The notes under the pieces were generated by a model that saw only the letters and a list, made by a program, of their open reading frames with translations, ran no database searches and had not been told where the DNA came from. DNA of 64,000 nt, taken from NCBI GenBank assembly GCA_031292565.1, contig JARLGW010000005.1:248001-312000 (forward strand). The letters are read 5' to 3'. This DNA is from Paludibacteraceae bacterium. GTDB lineage: Bacteria > Bacteroidota > Bacteroidia > Bacteroidales > Paludibacteraceae. The position numbers and the translations under genes were made by a program. Positions 16,675 to 26,367 of this stretch are shown here, piece after piece. Numbering within the stretch: position 1 is the stretch's first letter; each line of letters opens with the position of its first letter.

Positions 16675-16704
16675 AAAAGAGCTGCCAAAACAGGCAGCTC
16701 TTTT
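16675..16704. terminator. Bidirectional terminator between thioesterase and ferredoxin genes
   Basis: Perfect stem aaaagagctgcc/ggcagctctttt with A run and T run on the two sides, serving both convergent genes. Confidence 0.85.
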
Positions 16705-16735
16705 CTTTTCCATTTTCCTTTTTGAATCGTGTTTC

Positions 16736-16903
16736 TTATGCAGGATGGATAGCTTCTGAAGGACAAGCTTCAGCACACGTACCACAATCAGTGCAAACTT
16801 CAGGATCAATAACAAAGATATCTCCTTCAGAGATAGCTTCAACAGGACATTCGCTAATGCAAGATCCGCATGCGATGCAATCTTCCGTAATAATGTAAGC
16901 CAT
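16736..16903 (-). CDS. 2[4Fe-4S] ferredoxin, 55 aa
   Basis: ATG at 16903, TAA at 16736-16738. The protein carries two complete cluster motifs, CIACGSCISECP (residues 9-20) and CTDCGTCAEACP (37-48), in the pseudo-twofold arrangement of bacterial-type ferredoxins, and has a length typical of them. It is a small cytoplasmic electron carrier, expected to serve low-potential reactions such as pyruvate:ferredoxin oxidoreductase in an anaerobe. It stands alone with a terminator behind it. It is shorter than 60 codons and easily missed by automated length cut-offs. Confidence 0.96.
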   Translation of the reverse strand: MAYIITEDCIACGSCISECPVEAISEGDIFVIDPEVCTDCGTCAEACPSEAIHPA

Positions 16904-17149
16904 GGTTTTTAAATATTAATGTATTAGTACTAATTAACCCTACAAAAATATCTTATTTTACCTGTTATCAAAAAACTTTTAACAACAATTTTATCAAAGT
17001 ATCTAAAAAAAACGTTTAACGACCGTATTTTTGAGAAAAAAATATAAAAGTAAGGGGATATTAAAAAAACTCGATATTTTTGCACTGCAAAGATTAATAG
17101 AAAATTAGGAGATTAAAAAACGCCCTAATTTTCTTTAAAACAAAGTACT

Positions 17150-17863
17150 TTGAAAAAAACGCTTCTCATTCTGTTTTCCTTGTTCGCACTAACCTGCGCT
17201 TTATTGGGGCAAAAGAAGGAGGTTTTAAATCTTCAACAGGTAGATTATAAACCCATGCACTTTGGCTTTGTGCTAGGGCTGCATACGCAAGACTTTTCTT
17301 TACAGCCTTCGGGTGTGGCAGATGCTAATGGCGTGGTATGGAACGGAGAGGTAGCCTCTCCATCTCCCGGCTTTACCGTGGGGATGATTACCGATTTCCG
17401 CTTGTCCGAATATTTTAGCCTTCGTTTTATACCCACGTTGAATTTTGGCGATAGAAATATAACGTTTGCAGGGTTTAAAGATGGGGTTAAGGTGGATTCG
17501 TATACTACGAATGTATTGTCAACCCTAGTTTCGTTGCCCTTTTATCTCAAATACCGTTCGTTGAGGCTAAATAATTATCGGCCATATCTTATTGTTGGTG
17601 CAGGGCCTATGTTCGACCTCGCCCGTAAAAAAGATTTGGACATCCTGCTGAAACCTGTCGATTTTTGTATTGAATTTGGGGTGGGTTGCGATTGTTATTT
17701 GCCATTTTTCAAACTTGCTCCCGAATTTAAAATGAACATCGGGTTTAATAACATGATAGAACGCGACAGGCCTATGATAGCTAATGAAAAGAACATTAAA
17801 TACACGGAAGCGATCTCTCGATTAACCTCTCGATTATTTATTCTTACCTTTAACTTTGAATAA
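17150..17863 (+). CDS. porT: PorT-family outer-membrane beta-barrel protein of the T9SS
   Basis: 237 residues. The start is a TTG (17150), since no ATG precedes the signal peptide KKTLLILFSLFALTCALLG in frame. The segment KPMHFGFVLGLHTQDFSL is the PorT/SprT signature, followed by alternating strands of an eight-stranded barrel ending in FILTFNF. PorT is needed for type IX secretion in Porphyromonas gingivalis. The window also encodes GldB and a protein with a T9SS sorting domain, so the assignment is consistent. A TATTTTTG box lies at about 17076. Confidence 0.85.
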   Translation: MKKTLLILFSLFALTCALLGQKKEVLNLQQVDYKPMHFGFVLGLHTQDFSLQPSGVADANGVVWNGEVASPSPGFTVGMITDFRLSEYFSLRFIPTLNFGDRNITFAGFKDGVKVDSYTTNVLSTLVSLPFYLKYRSLRLNNYRPYLIVGAGPMFDLARKKDLDILLKPVDFCIEFGVGCDCYLPFFKLAPEFKMNIGFNNMIERDRPMIANEKNIKYTEAISRLTSRLFILTFNFE

Positions 17864-18018
17864 CGGAAAAATAGTTGCTTTGTGCTGGATTTAATTCTTC
17901 TGAAAAAAATAAGAGATATTCCGTCAAGTCATTTCAATCGATTATGTTTTTTTAAATAACATTCTTAATTGATAAGCACTATTTTTGTGCATCCAAAAAA
18001 TAAAATTCACAACAAGAT

Positions 18019-19017
18019 ATGAAAAAACAGATTTCCATTTTATTGATTTCAATATTAGTTTTAGCCTCGTGTTCTAAAAACAGATTCAAGATTAACACGG
18101 ACAAAGTTGATTTGAATGTTAAAATAGAAAGGTTTGATCAGGATTTCATGCAGATGAACCCCGCTCATTTAAATGAAAGCGTGCTGTCTATGAGAAAGAA
18201 ATACGGCGATTTCTTCGATCGCTATACGGCTAATATTGTTAGGATGGGTTCGCCAGATTCTGCGAACTATATACCCCGTTTGACAGGCTTTTTGAGAGAT
18301 AGTATGGTTCGCGAGGTGTTTAAAGAAACACAAAAGGTATTTGCCAACGTGTCCGACATTCAGAAAGAAACAAACGACGCGTTTAAGTACGTGAAATACT
18401 ATTTCCCCGAAAAGAAAATTCCGCGTATTGCCATGCACATTTCGGGCTTCAATCAATCAATTGTTGCCACGAAAGATATTCTTTCCATCAGTATTGATAA
18501 TTATTTAGGAGCCGATTATGCTCCATACAAAGGCATCGTGTACGAATACCAGTTGCAAAACATGACTCGTAGCAAGGTGGCTCCCGATATTCTACTAGGC
18601 TACTTAATGAGTGAATTTCCCGTTGAGAACACAGGCTCTTTGCTAGGTTGCATTTTATCACGAGCTAAAATACTTTATTTACAAAGTATATTTATGCCAC
18701 AACGCCCCGAACAGGATGTGATGGGTTATACCAAGGCACAGGAAGATTGGTGCGTGAAGAATGAAAAGAACATGTGGAACTTCCTGGTTGAAAACAGGCA
18801 GCTATATAACACTTCGCAACTTATTTGCGCCAAATATATTAATCCGGCACCGTTTACTTCCTACTTTACACAAGACTCTCCCGGTCAGGCGGGTATTTGG
18901 ATAGGCGTGCAAATTATTAAAAGCTACATGGATCATAACACGTCCGTAACGTTGCCCGAACTGATGAAGGACACCAACTACCAACGTATTTTGGAAGAAT
19001 CCAAATACAAACCTTAG
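18019..19017 (+). CDS. gldB: GldB-like gliding-motility lipoprotein
   Basis: 332 residues with a lipoprotein signal (LISILVLASC, Cys18 as lipidation site). The body matches the GldB family: the IERFDQDFMQMN start, the MRKKYGDFFDRYT segment, GADYAPYKG, and PGQAGIWIGVQIIKSYM near the end, a fold related to zinc-peptidase-like DUF2268. GldB is required for gliding in flavobacteria; in non-gliding Bacteroidales its role is unclear but it co-occurs with the T9SS. It sits 155 bp after porT. Confidence 0.85.
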   Translation: MKKQISILLISILVLASCSKNRFKINTDKVDLNVKIERFDQDFMQMNPAHLNESVLSMRKKYGDFFDRYTANIVRMGSPDSANYIPRLTGFLRDSMVREVFKETQKVFANVSDIQKETNDAFKYVKYYFPEKKIPRIAMHISGFNQSIVATKDILSISIDNYLGADYAPYKGIVYEYQLQNMTRSKVAPDILLGYLMSEFPVENTGSLLGCILSRAKILYLQSIFMPQRPEQDVMGYTKAQEDWCVKNEKNMWNFLVENRQLYNTSQLICAKYINPAPFTSYFTQDSPGQAGIWIGVQIIKSYMDHNTSVTLPELMKDTNYQRILEESKYKP

Positions 19018-19020
19018 GGT

Positions 19021-19833
19021 ATGGTAATGGATAAATTACGTTTTATCAGTTTTGCCAGTGGTAGTAGCGGAAACTGTTATTTTATAGGGAACGCTGTTCA
19101 TGGCATTCTGATTGATGCTGGCATAGGGGTGCGAACCATTAAAAAACGACTCAAGGAAATTGGCATTGATTTCTCCCAAATACTAGGTGTGTTCGTTACC
19201 CACGATCATATCGATCATATCAAAGCTGTGGGTGCTTTGGGCGAGGTACATCATATACCTATTTATGCTACTCGCCTTGTACACGAAGGCATATCCAAAA
19301 GCTATGGAGTGACGGTGCGTTTGAACGCGTCGCGGAAGTATGTAGAAAAAAATGAGACTATCTCGGTTTTTGATTTTCATGTTACGCCTTTCGCTGTTTC
19401 GCATGATGGAACGGATAATGTGGGTTATACCATCACCTACCAAGGTAAGCGGTTTACCGTTGCCACCGATCTTGGCTATATTTCCGATCAGGTGGCCCTG
19501 CATATCAAACGAGCAAATTACTTGGTGATAGAAGCCAATTATGATGAACAGATGCTTCTTACTGGTCATTATCCAGCCTATTTAAAGTCTCGGGTGGCAA
19601 GCAAAACGGGGCACCTGGATAACAAAGAAACGGCGGAATTTCTTTCGGAGAATTACCACGAGGGATTGGACTATATTTATTTATGTCATTTGAGCAAGGA
19701 CAATAATACGCCACAAAAAGCACACGACGAAGTTCAACACCTGTTGGAGGAAAAAGGCATCGTGGTGGGGCAGCAAGTCCAACTTTTTGCATTGGAACGA
19801 ACTACCCCATCCGAGTTGTTTATTTTTGAGTAG
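19021..19833 (+). CDS. MBL-fold metallo-hydrolase (YycJ/WalJ type)
   Basis: 270 residues. The metal-binding motif is THDHIDHI (residues 60-67), followed by the later ligands AVSHDG, ATDLGYI and the C-terminal CHLSKDNNTP, a set typical of the YycJ/WalJ group of small-phosphodiester hydrolases. Either ATG 19021 or 19027 could be the start. It begins 3 bp after gldB stops and overlaps the virJ-like gene by 14 bp tail to tail, so there is no space for a separate terminator. Confidence 0.9.
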   Translation: MVMDKLRFISFASGSSGNCYFIGNAVHGILIDAGIGVRTIKKRLKEIGIDFSQILGVFVTHDHIDHIKAVGALGEVHHIPIYATRLVHEGISKSYGVTVRLNASRKYVEKNETISVFDFHVTPFAVSHDGTDNVGYTITYQGKRFTVATDLGYISDQVALHIKRANYLVIEANYDEQMLLTGHYPAYLKSRVASKTGHLDNKETAEFLSENYHEGLDYIYLCHLSKDNNTPQKAHDEVQHLLEEKGIVVGQQVQLFALERTTPSELFIFE

Positions 19834-21256
19834 TTACTTCTTTCATAATCGTTTCTGCCAAGGCCGTGGTATTGTTGTTGTAATGATGAGTGCCCGGCAG
19901 AGTAAGAACTTTTGCTCCTGTTTTTGCAAACTGTTCCCGTATTTTAGCATCCTCATCTTGTCCGAAAATAAACACGGGACGTATGGCGCATTTCTGGGTT
20001 TCTTCCACCACATTGTAGTTCCTTTCTTTAGTAGAACCAAGCATATCCATCAGGTGTATTTCAAAGTCAGCCGTTACGTCGGGTGATAGGCTGAATGATT
20101 TTCTCAAGCATTGTTTTACATTGCCCGCGAATCGGTTGGTAATAAATGGTATGATGCTTGCGCCAAAAGAATAGCCTGCTAACACGAAATTCTTTTTATG
20201 CCACTGCTCCATGTAGTGAATGGCGGCTTTGCCAATATCGCTAGAAGTTCCTTCGGGGGACTTATTACTCCAAAAATATTTTTGGGCATCTAATATCACC
20301 ACGGGCATACCTCTGGATGCTAAGGCATCGCAAAAGCTCGATTCAAATGAAGTCCAACCACCATCGCCGGAGATTAAGAAAACCATAGGCAATGAATCGT
20401 CTTTCTTGCTTGAAGGAATCAAAACCACGGGGAAATTTCCCGGTAGAGGGGTAAGGTGTTGAGCTTGAAGCGTTTTGTTTTGCTGTTGATTTTCTTCGGC
20501 AAGCGAGGGATGATATACAATAGCTTCATACACGTCCCTGAATTTTGCCACCCATTGCAAAGAGTCTTTTGACCGTACTTTGTTGGGGCAATAAATTAAT
20601 TTTGCCAGTTTTATATTTTTAAAGAACTGGTAGGCACAATTGAATGAAAAAACTTTATTCTTTTCATCATGGAAATCGAAAAATGGTGACGAAAGTTTAT
20701 CCACCGGATCCAAATAATATGTGACGTTTTCTTTTATAGCATGGTATTTCAATCCCGAACCCGCGTTTAATGGTTTGTCAATATCTATTTCGGGCGAAAA
20801 ATTAAAAGCGATAACACCTTTGAAAGTGCCTGCCGGAGCCTGAGCTAATGTCCCATACACGAAGGGTGCCCCCGCGGAATAGCCTATTAAAATAGGTTTT
20901 AGGTATTGCGGAAATTTATATTTTTTCTGAATGGTAAAGCTAAAGTCTTCAATATCGCCCGCGGGGTAATAACGTTTCAGTTTGATCCGTTTTTTAAGTC
21001 CGCTCAAATACTGTTTCAGGTTGATGTTTACCACCAATCCCCCTTGATTAATAACGCTTTTCATCATGATGCTTACCTTGTGGTTTGCTTTGCCATCCAC
21101 GATGAAAAAGGCAATGGAATTAGGTGTTCCGGCCTGTTTGTATATGGTAACGTTGCCGAAGGGTTGTGAAGCAAGATGTTCCACCTTTACTGTTTTTGCA
21201 ATAGAGCTTATTGCTAATGAAACGACTATGGATAGTACGAATATTCTTTTTAACAT
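19820..21256 (-). CDS. VirJ/AcvB-family serine hydrolase, possible aminoacyl-phosphatidylglycerol hydrolase
   Basis: 478 residues with a signal peptide (MLKRIFVLSIVVSLAISSIA). Two alpha/beta-hydrolase-like halves are visible, each with a GxSxG elbow: GYSAG (Ser127) and GYSFG (Ser363). The second half is VirJ-like (FLISGDGGWTSF, then GYSFGASIIPF) and has a late Asp (FGQDED) and His (GTHHY), a full triad. AcvB of Agrobacterium hydrolyses lysyl-phosphatidylglycerol in the periplasm. Here the gene starts 8 bp after the stop of mprF, the synthase, which strongly supports the same substrate class. The two-domain layout matches AcvB more than the shorter VirJ. Confidence 0.85.
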   Translation of the reverse strand: MLKRIFVLSIVVSLAISSIAKTVKVEHLASQPFGNVTIYKQAGTPNSIAFFIVDGKANHKVSIMMKSVINQGGLVVNINLKQYLSGLKKRIKLKRYYPAGDIEDFSFTIQKKYKFPQYLKPILIGYSAGAPFVYGTLAQAPAGTFKGVIAFNFSPEIDIDKPLNAGSGLKYHAIKENVTYYLDPVDKLSSPFFDFHDEKNKVFSFNCAYQFFKNIKLAKLIYCPNKVRSKDSLQWVAKFRDVYEAIVYHPSLAEENQQQNKTLQAQHLTPLPGNFPVVLIPSSKKDDSLPMVFLISGDGGWTSFESSFCDALASRGMPVVILDAQKYFWSNKSPEGTSSDIGKAAIHYMEQWHKKNFVLAGYSFGASIIPFITNRFAGNVKQCLRKSFSLSPDVTADFEIHLMDMLGSTKERNYNVVEETQKCAIRPVFIFGQDEDAKIREQFAKTGAKVLTLPGTHHYNNNTTALAETIMKEVTTQK

Positions 21257-21264
21257 AAAGTGAG

Positions 21265-23889
21265 TTATGGTTTAATTACCTTGGATAAAGCAATAGGTAT
21301 TTGCAACAGATCAAAATCGTGTTCGTAAATCAAATACATATTGTTCCATTCCGGGTCAAATTTTTCTTTATATTCTCTTAAGCCTTTGTATTGCGAGAAC
21401 GATTGTATTTTGTGGTAAGCAAAATTCATGGATTTCTCTGGTAGGTTTTGAGGGCTTTCCATGCCCGAAAGCGGTGCGAACCCCACGTTCAAATATTTTT
21501 TTCCTTGCGATTGTGTATATTTGAACAGTTCGATGAGCATAAAGTCGATAACTCCACCTGGAGCATCTTCGGCTTTGCGTATCAAATCATAAGTAGCCTC
21601 GTCTGGCGCGTAGTCAGGTATAATATTCAAAAAGCCCACAATTTTTTCCTCCGTGTTTTCCACTACAAGCACGGTTTGTTGTTTCAGCTCCTCCCAAACG
21701 AACATGCCTTGGGAGAATACAATTTCCTTTCGTTTATTATAGGTCAGCCATTCGTCGGATACCGCTTTGAGCTTTTGCAGCAAACCGTCCTTTATAGGTG
21801 GTGTTTGTACCGAAACGGTATATCCCTTGTCCACCATTTTGTTCACGGCATTTCGTAGCGATTTTCGGCAGGTGCCTTGCAGTGTGAATGTATCCAAATC
21901 AATAACGCCTTCCTGTCCAAGAAACAGGTGTTTCTTTTTTAAACTTTTGAAAACCGGGAGGCTGCTTTCAGGTACCCTGAAGTAAATACATTTCAATCCG
22001 TTGTTGTAGCAATATTTGTCAAATAGGCGGATGCATATTTTCATCTGTTCCTCGTTTTCGGCCACGGGGGTTTCGAGTACAACGGCAAAATTGTTGGCTA
22101 TTTTGTAGGCAATAAAAGCATTAACTCCATCCGGCAAAAAAATCATTTTATCCTGATAAGTTTTAAAATAATCTAACCCGGATTTCCCATATTTTTTAAT
22201 AAATTCTTTAGCCTTTGCTATTTTTTCGGTATCCACGAATTTTTTCATCACGTAGGGCCATATCATGGTGTAGAACAGGAATGACATGGACAAAATACCA
22301 CTGATGTTTATAGATAATAAAAATCCACTTGTGAATTTATCATGCGGAACCAATTCTGGGGTTTCTATCTGGAAAAAATGCTCGAAAGTGTATTTCACAC
22401 TTTGCCACATGTTGAAATCGATGTTTAGATGACTTTTATCCAAGAAGTAAAATCCGATACTTCCGTACAAGAATACGGCGAGGATGGAGATTAAAGCCGT
22501 CCAGATGCCAACATAACGCAAAAAAGGATTCGTTTTGATATAGTATTCTTTTCGGGAATAGATAAGCATAACGATAACCAGCAGTGCTACCGAAGCCTCT
22601 TCGTAGTCAATAGCTTTTGTTAAATGCCCTACAAGTGATATGATACTTAAAAAGAGAGCTATCCACCAAGCGTTTTTAAGTCCTTTGAGCATAAACGTGG
22701 CCGTGAGGATAAGAAAGATGCCTGCCAGTAGTACAAAATAATTGGAGGCTAAAATGGCTCCCGTGGGTACGAAATCCTGTAATCGTTCCAATCGATCTGC
22801 TATGGCTGGTGTGAGCACCGATATGATGTTGATAATACCTAATGCAAGAATAAGTAGCGCTGGTACAATACGCATGAAAATTTTGTTGAGCTTGGTTAGA
22901 AAACTCAAGGCTCCTATTAAGAGTGGCGACCAAAACTCAAAGAAACGATACAGGAAGGTGATGGAAATAGCTTCGATGCTTGAATAGCCCAGTTGGGTTA
23001 ACACAAATGCCATTGACACCTCTATGGCTCCCAGCCCGCGCATAAATGGCGATACCAGCAGGAAAATAACCGCCGTGAGGTAAACCATAGATGCTGCAAA
23101 TAGTGATGTGTGAAATCCGAGCGCGAGCATGGAAACGTAGATATGAGCAACGCCCGTGAAATCAATTAGAATAGAAATAAGTATGGTGTATAAAATAGAT
23201 TTCGTGTCGATGGTGTGGCTGGACATGTCCTCTAAAAAAACTTCGGAAGAAGGAAAAAACCTCACAAGCAATTTGTACATGTAACCTTTGCCCGTGATAG
23301 ATTTATAAACAAAGAACAGCAAGCCCAAGCCAAGCGAAACCGAGATGAGTGCTATCCATTCGTTTGAACTCTTGAACCCCATAAACAGGGCATAAATGAA
23401 AATAGGAACGGCAATAATAATTACCGAAAGAATGCCTACAAAGGCGTAAATAGAAGATGCAAAATGGATCTTTGTTTTTGATATTCCTTTTTTCTCAATA
23501 GCCCCGGTAAAAAAAGCCAGAGAAGTAACACCTCCGGCGGGAATGAACACGCTGATAAAGTTTCGCTTTAAAAACAGAATAACGGTGGATAATATGGACA
23601 CTTTTTTGTTTACCGCACCAAACGATGTTTGGTACATCAGCCCTTGCAGGTATATGTAAACGATAACGAGTAAACCTCCTAAAACGAGATAGCCCGGTTT
23701 GGAGCATTTAAGGGTGTTTTCTATTTGCCCAAATTCCGCTTGCTGATGATTGAAGAACCAAATTCCGAGTGCTACAAAAAAAGAAGCGATGATAAATTGG
23801 ACAATTTGTTTCCAATTTTCGTATATGAATCCGAATTTTCCTTTTTCTATTTTTTTTAATGAGAAGATAGATCGTATTTTATTATCCAT
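21265..23889 (-). CDS. mprF: Bifunctional phosphatidylglycerol aminoacyltransferase/flippase MprF
   Basis: 874 residues, full length. The N-terminal half is a polytopic flippase domain with about 14 hydrophobic segments (residues 27-545). The C-terminal cytoplasmic DUF2156/GNAT-like domain (about 555-860) transfers an amino acid, usually Lys, from aminoacyl-tRNA to phosphatidylglycerol; segments such as YFRVPESSLPVF and VIDFMLIELFKY belong to it. The product lowers surface charge and protects against cationic peptides. The VirJ/AcvB-like gene follows 8 bp downstream. Confidence 0.93.
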   Translation of the reverse strand: MDNKIRSIFSLKKIEKGKFGFIYENWKQIVQFIIASFFVALGIWFFNHQQAEFGQIENTLKCSKPGYLVLGGLLVIVYIYLQGLMYQTSFGAVNKKVSILSTVILFLKRNFISVFIPAGGVTSLAFFTGAIEKKGISKTKIHFASSIYAFVGILSVIIIAVPIFIYALFMGFKSSNEWIALISVSLGLGLLFFVYKSITGKGYMYKLLVRFFPSSEVFLEDMSSHTIDTKSILYTILISILIDFTGVAHIYVSMLALGFHTSLFAASMVYLTAVIFLLVSPFMRGLGAIEVSMAFVLTQLGYSSIEAISITFLYRFFEFWSPLLIGALSFLTKLNKIFMRIVPALLILALGIINIISVLTPAIADRLERLQDFVPTGAILASNYFVLLAGIFLILTATFMLKGLKNAWWIALFLSIISLVGHLTKAIDYEEASVALLVIVMLIYSRKEYYIKTNPFLRYVGIWTALISILAVFLYGSIGFYFLDKSHLNIDFNMWQSVKYTFEHFFQIETPELVPHDKFTSGFLLSINISGILSMSFLFYTMIWPYVMKKFVDTEKIAKAKEFIKKYGKSGLDYFKTYQDKMIFLPDGVNAFIAYKIANNFAVVLETPVAENEEQMKICIRLFDKYCYNNGLKCIYFRVPESSLPVFKSLKKKHLFLGQEGVIDLDTFTLQGTCRKSLRNAVNKMVDKGYTVSVQTPPIKDGLLQKLKAVSDEWLTYNKRKEIVFSQGMFVWEELKQQTVLVVENTEEKIVGFLNIIPDYAPDEATYDLIRKAEDAPGGVIDFMLIELFKYTQSQGKKYLNVGFAPLSGMESPQNLPEKSMNFAYHKIQSFSQYKGLREYKEKFDPEWNNMYLIYEHDFDLLQIPIALSKVIKP

Positions 23890-24183
23890 AAAGAACTGGT
23901 TTTCAGTATGATTTTAACTAATTTGGAATTTTATAGTTTTCTTTTGGTTGAAAATGTTTTAACCATCAAAAGTATAAAAGATGTTTCAATAATTTATGCT
24001 TCCATTTATAAAAAGAATGATTATGAGTTTCGGGCAAGGGCATTTCCAATAGATGTAAATATAACAAACATTATTTAAAGTTGTTGCCTGTAGGCGGACG
24101 CCTGTTTATTTAGCCCTTCAATTTATGTGTTTTTGACGCAGAAATAACGAGGAGATGTTCTTTAATATAAATAGGTAATGAAT

Positions 24184-24933
24184 TTACAACATCCGGTGCA
24201 TGGAGGCATACACGAAAGCTTCGGAGAAATTTGTAGTATGTGTTTTTTTATAAATGTTTCGTTTGTGCGATTTTACCGTGTTTACAGATATATGCAAATT
24301 GTTGGCGGTATCCAGTTCGGTATAGCCGCGTGAGTTGAGCAGTAGTATGAGCTTTTCTTTATCTGTTAAAGTTTCCATTTTGGCAGGCATGAAACATTTT
24401 TTCGCGAAAGAATAATTCAGCCGTTCCAAGGTGTCGCTTATTTCTATGTAAGCTTCCATCTGTTGGGCTTTGGGTGAAAAAGAGGCCGTGCCCAGCATCA
24501 TCCATATATATCCCTCTTTGTTCAACAAAAAGGGGGTGAGCCTAATATCTACCGAAAACAGAGAACCTCGTTTGTCTTTTATATGGTGGTTCATAAACAA
24601 TGTTACCTTACTTCTTCGTTCTAGTGGTAGCGTGTGGATGTATTCAATAAACAATCCCTGTACGTGTCCTATAAATTGCAGATCGTCTTCAGTAGTTATT
24701 TTTTGAATAAAGGCACTACCCATTTTTAACACTTCATTCTCAGTGTAACCACAGTATAAATATTCTTTAGATGAAACGTAGGCATACTCTCCTTTGTAGT
24801 AATCTAATATCATTATATTCTCGTTGCAGATGCGAAGCATGTCTTTGATAATTTGAAGTTTGGGTTCAAATAAATTGTAATCCGGCGCATCCGTAAAGGG
24901 GAGTAGAGGGTGGTTAATTTGGGATTTTTCCAT
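24184..24933 (-). CDS. LuxR-family regulator with PAS-like N-terminal domain
   Basis: 249 residues. The N-terminal 165 residues look PAS-like (ENIMILDYYKGEYAYVS, then YIWMMLGTASFSP). A LuxR/GerE helix-turn-helix ends the protein (LTDKEKLILLLNSRGYT, then NNLHISVNTVKSHKRNIYKK). No receiver domain, so the input is probably a small ligand or redox signal sensed by the PAS fold. It is a single gene with about 250 bp of non-coding DNA on the mprF side. Confidence 0.85.
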   Translation of the reverse strand: MEKSQINHPLLPFTDAPDYNLFEPKLQIIKDMLRICNENIMILDYYKGEYAYVSSKEYLYCGYTENEVLKMGSAFIQKITTEDDLQFIGHVQGLFIEYIHTLPLERRSKVTLFMNHHIKDKRGSLFSVDIRLTPFLLNKEGYIWMMLGTASFSPKAQQMEAYIEISDTLERLNYSFAKKCFMPAKMETLTDKEKLILLLNSRGYTELDTANNLHISVNTVKSHKRNIYKKTHTTNFSEAFVYASMHRML

Positions 24934-25346
24934 AACGTTTCATGTCTTAAGGGTGAATAAAGATATGAAATACCGATTAGAAAACCACCTGATTGGGTGA
25001 TATTTTAATCGTTTTTTGCAAAATTTATTTTTTTGAGTTTAAAATAAACTAACGGGTTTCTTTAATTTTCGTTAAAAGTTTCTTGTTTCGTTTGAATCTA
25101 ATTTTAGTTCAAATCCTCTAATCTATAAGACAATTAGATCTCGATTATTTCTTTAAACTGTACACGTAGGCATTCCTTATCAATAGCTTTTTTGTCTATT
25201 TGTCTATCGTGTCTTTTCCCCGAGCTGGGATATAATTTATTTATCCCCCCCGGTTATGCATAGCTAGCAATTTACTCCGAATGGAGACATCCGTTGTCTA
25301 AGCGAAGCCGATGTCACAGCCTAATAATCCGCTTGTACCCCCCCCC
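24934..25346. other. Intergenic region, no gene seen
   Basis: About 410 bp without a convincing ORF. It contains upstream regulatory space for the LuxR gene, two poly-C tracts (25245-25251 and 25338-25346), and a short block 'actccgaatggag' that resembles the flank of the palindromic repeats found later in the island. The poly-C tracts stand out in this AT-rich DNA. Confidence 0.5.
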
Positions 25347-25377
25347 TTGGTGTTGAAAATTAATTTACTTACTTTTG
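25347..25377 (+). promoter_or_regulatory. Promoter of the first HxlR gene
   Basis: TTG-N20-TACTTTTG, full consensus, 25 bp before the ATG at 25403. The TTG directly follows a nine-base C tract, whose length changes could alter transcription if it slips. Confidence 0.65.
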
Positions 25378-25402
25378 TAGCGTAAAAATAAAAAAGAGAG
25401 CT

Positions 25403-25774
25403 ATGTCGAAAATTATAGATAGGGATGCTTTCGCGCCCGATTGCCCCATACGCAATATTCTGTCGCGGATAGGCGATAAATGGTCGGTGCTGGTGCTATA
25501 TACGCTTTCGGTGGTTGGCGTGAGGCGATTCAATGAGTTGCAAAAGGACTTGCCCGATATTTCGCAAAAGATGCTTACCGTAACCCTGCGTACGCTGGAG
25601 GAGGATGGCCTGGTGAACCGCACCATTTACCCGCAGGTGCCACCCAAGGTGGAGTATGCCCTCACGGAGCGGGCACGCACGCTATTGCCACACATCAATT
25701 CGCTGATAGGCTGGGCAAAAGAGAATATGGATGGCATTTTGGTGGATAGGGAGCAGAAACGAATGGCTATTTAA
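25403..25774 (+). CDS. HxlR-family winged-helix regulator (1)
   Basis: 123 residues, one HxlR domain. The N-terminal DCPIRNILSRIGDKW segment holds the conserved Cys that can act as a redox or electrophile sensor (cf. HypR, YodB). The wing sequence PQVPPKVEYALTERARTLLP is typical. Such proteins usually control adjacent oxidoreductase or detoxification genes; here the nearest are the NTF2-like, SDR and NmrA genes. A consensus promoter precedes it. Confidence 0.92.
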   Translation: MSKIIDRDAFAPDCPIRNILSRIGDKWSVLVLYTLSVVGVRRFNELQKDLPDISQKMLTVTLRTLEEDGLVNRTIYPQVPPKVEYALTERARTLLPHINSLIGWAKENMDGILVDREQKRMAI

Positions 25775-25813
25775 GTGATTACATAGCTTAAAATAAAAAA
25801 GGTGTTCTTGTTG

Positions 25814-26242
25814 TTATTTAAAGAAAGCATTTAATCCATCAATATCGGATAAATAGGTTTCAATTTTAGAAATTTTTCCATTAAGAATGGTGCAAACTGT
25901 GGCTAAGTGTTCATCCAGAATAAGGTCGCCTCTTGATGCTTGGTTATGAACGGATAATGTAACATTGTATTGCCCGTATAAAATATATTTAAGCTCTAAG
26001 CTAACGCCATAACTAACTATTTGTTGAGCTCTTTTTATTATTGCATTTGCGTCGTTAACTTCGCCGGAAATAGCACTTGCTCCGGGTAAAGTCCAAGAGA
26101 TATCTTCTGTAATAATAGAATGGAGCAAATCCCAATTTTGGGTTCCAAGTGCATGAAGAAATGTTTCGGCTAATTGTTTCTTTTCCAAATCGGTCAATAA
26201 CTGATTGGTGGAGGCCGGTTGAGTTGTTTGTTGCGTATTCAT
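25814..26242 (-). CDS. NTF2-like (SnoaL-type) protein, 142 aa
   Basis: A cone-shaped NTF2 fold is indicated by the N-terminal helices (TFLHALGTQNWDLLHSII), then TEDISWTLPGASAISGEV and the C-terminal strand KISKIETYLSDIDGL. Members bind or convert small molecules, or act as subunits; the substrate is unknown. Its promoter region is shared with the divergent second HxlR gene at 26368, which therefore probably controls it. Confidence 0.85.
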   Translation of the reverse strand: MNTQQTTQPASTNQLLTDLEKKQLAETFLHALGTQNWDLLHSIITEDISWTLPGASAISGEVNDANAIIKRAQQIVSYGVSLELKYILYGQYNVTLSVHNQASRGDLILDEHLATVCTILNGKISKIETYLSDIDGLNAFFK

Positions 26243-26367
26243 AAGAATGATTTGAATAATGTTATTTAAAATGCAAAGTTATAACTTCAGATTAAGGAGT
26301 ACAATATGAGTGAAAATTATCCTATAGTGATAATTTTACCCTGTAATTTTAGTATTACACACCTAAA

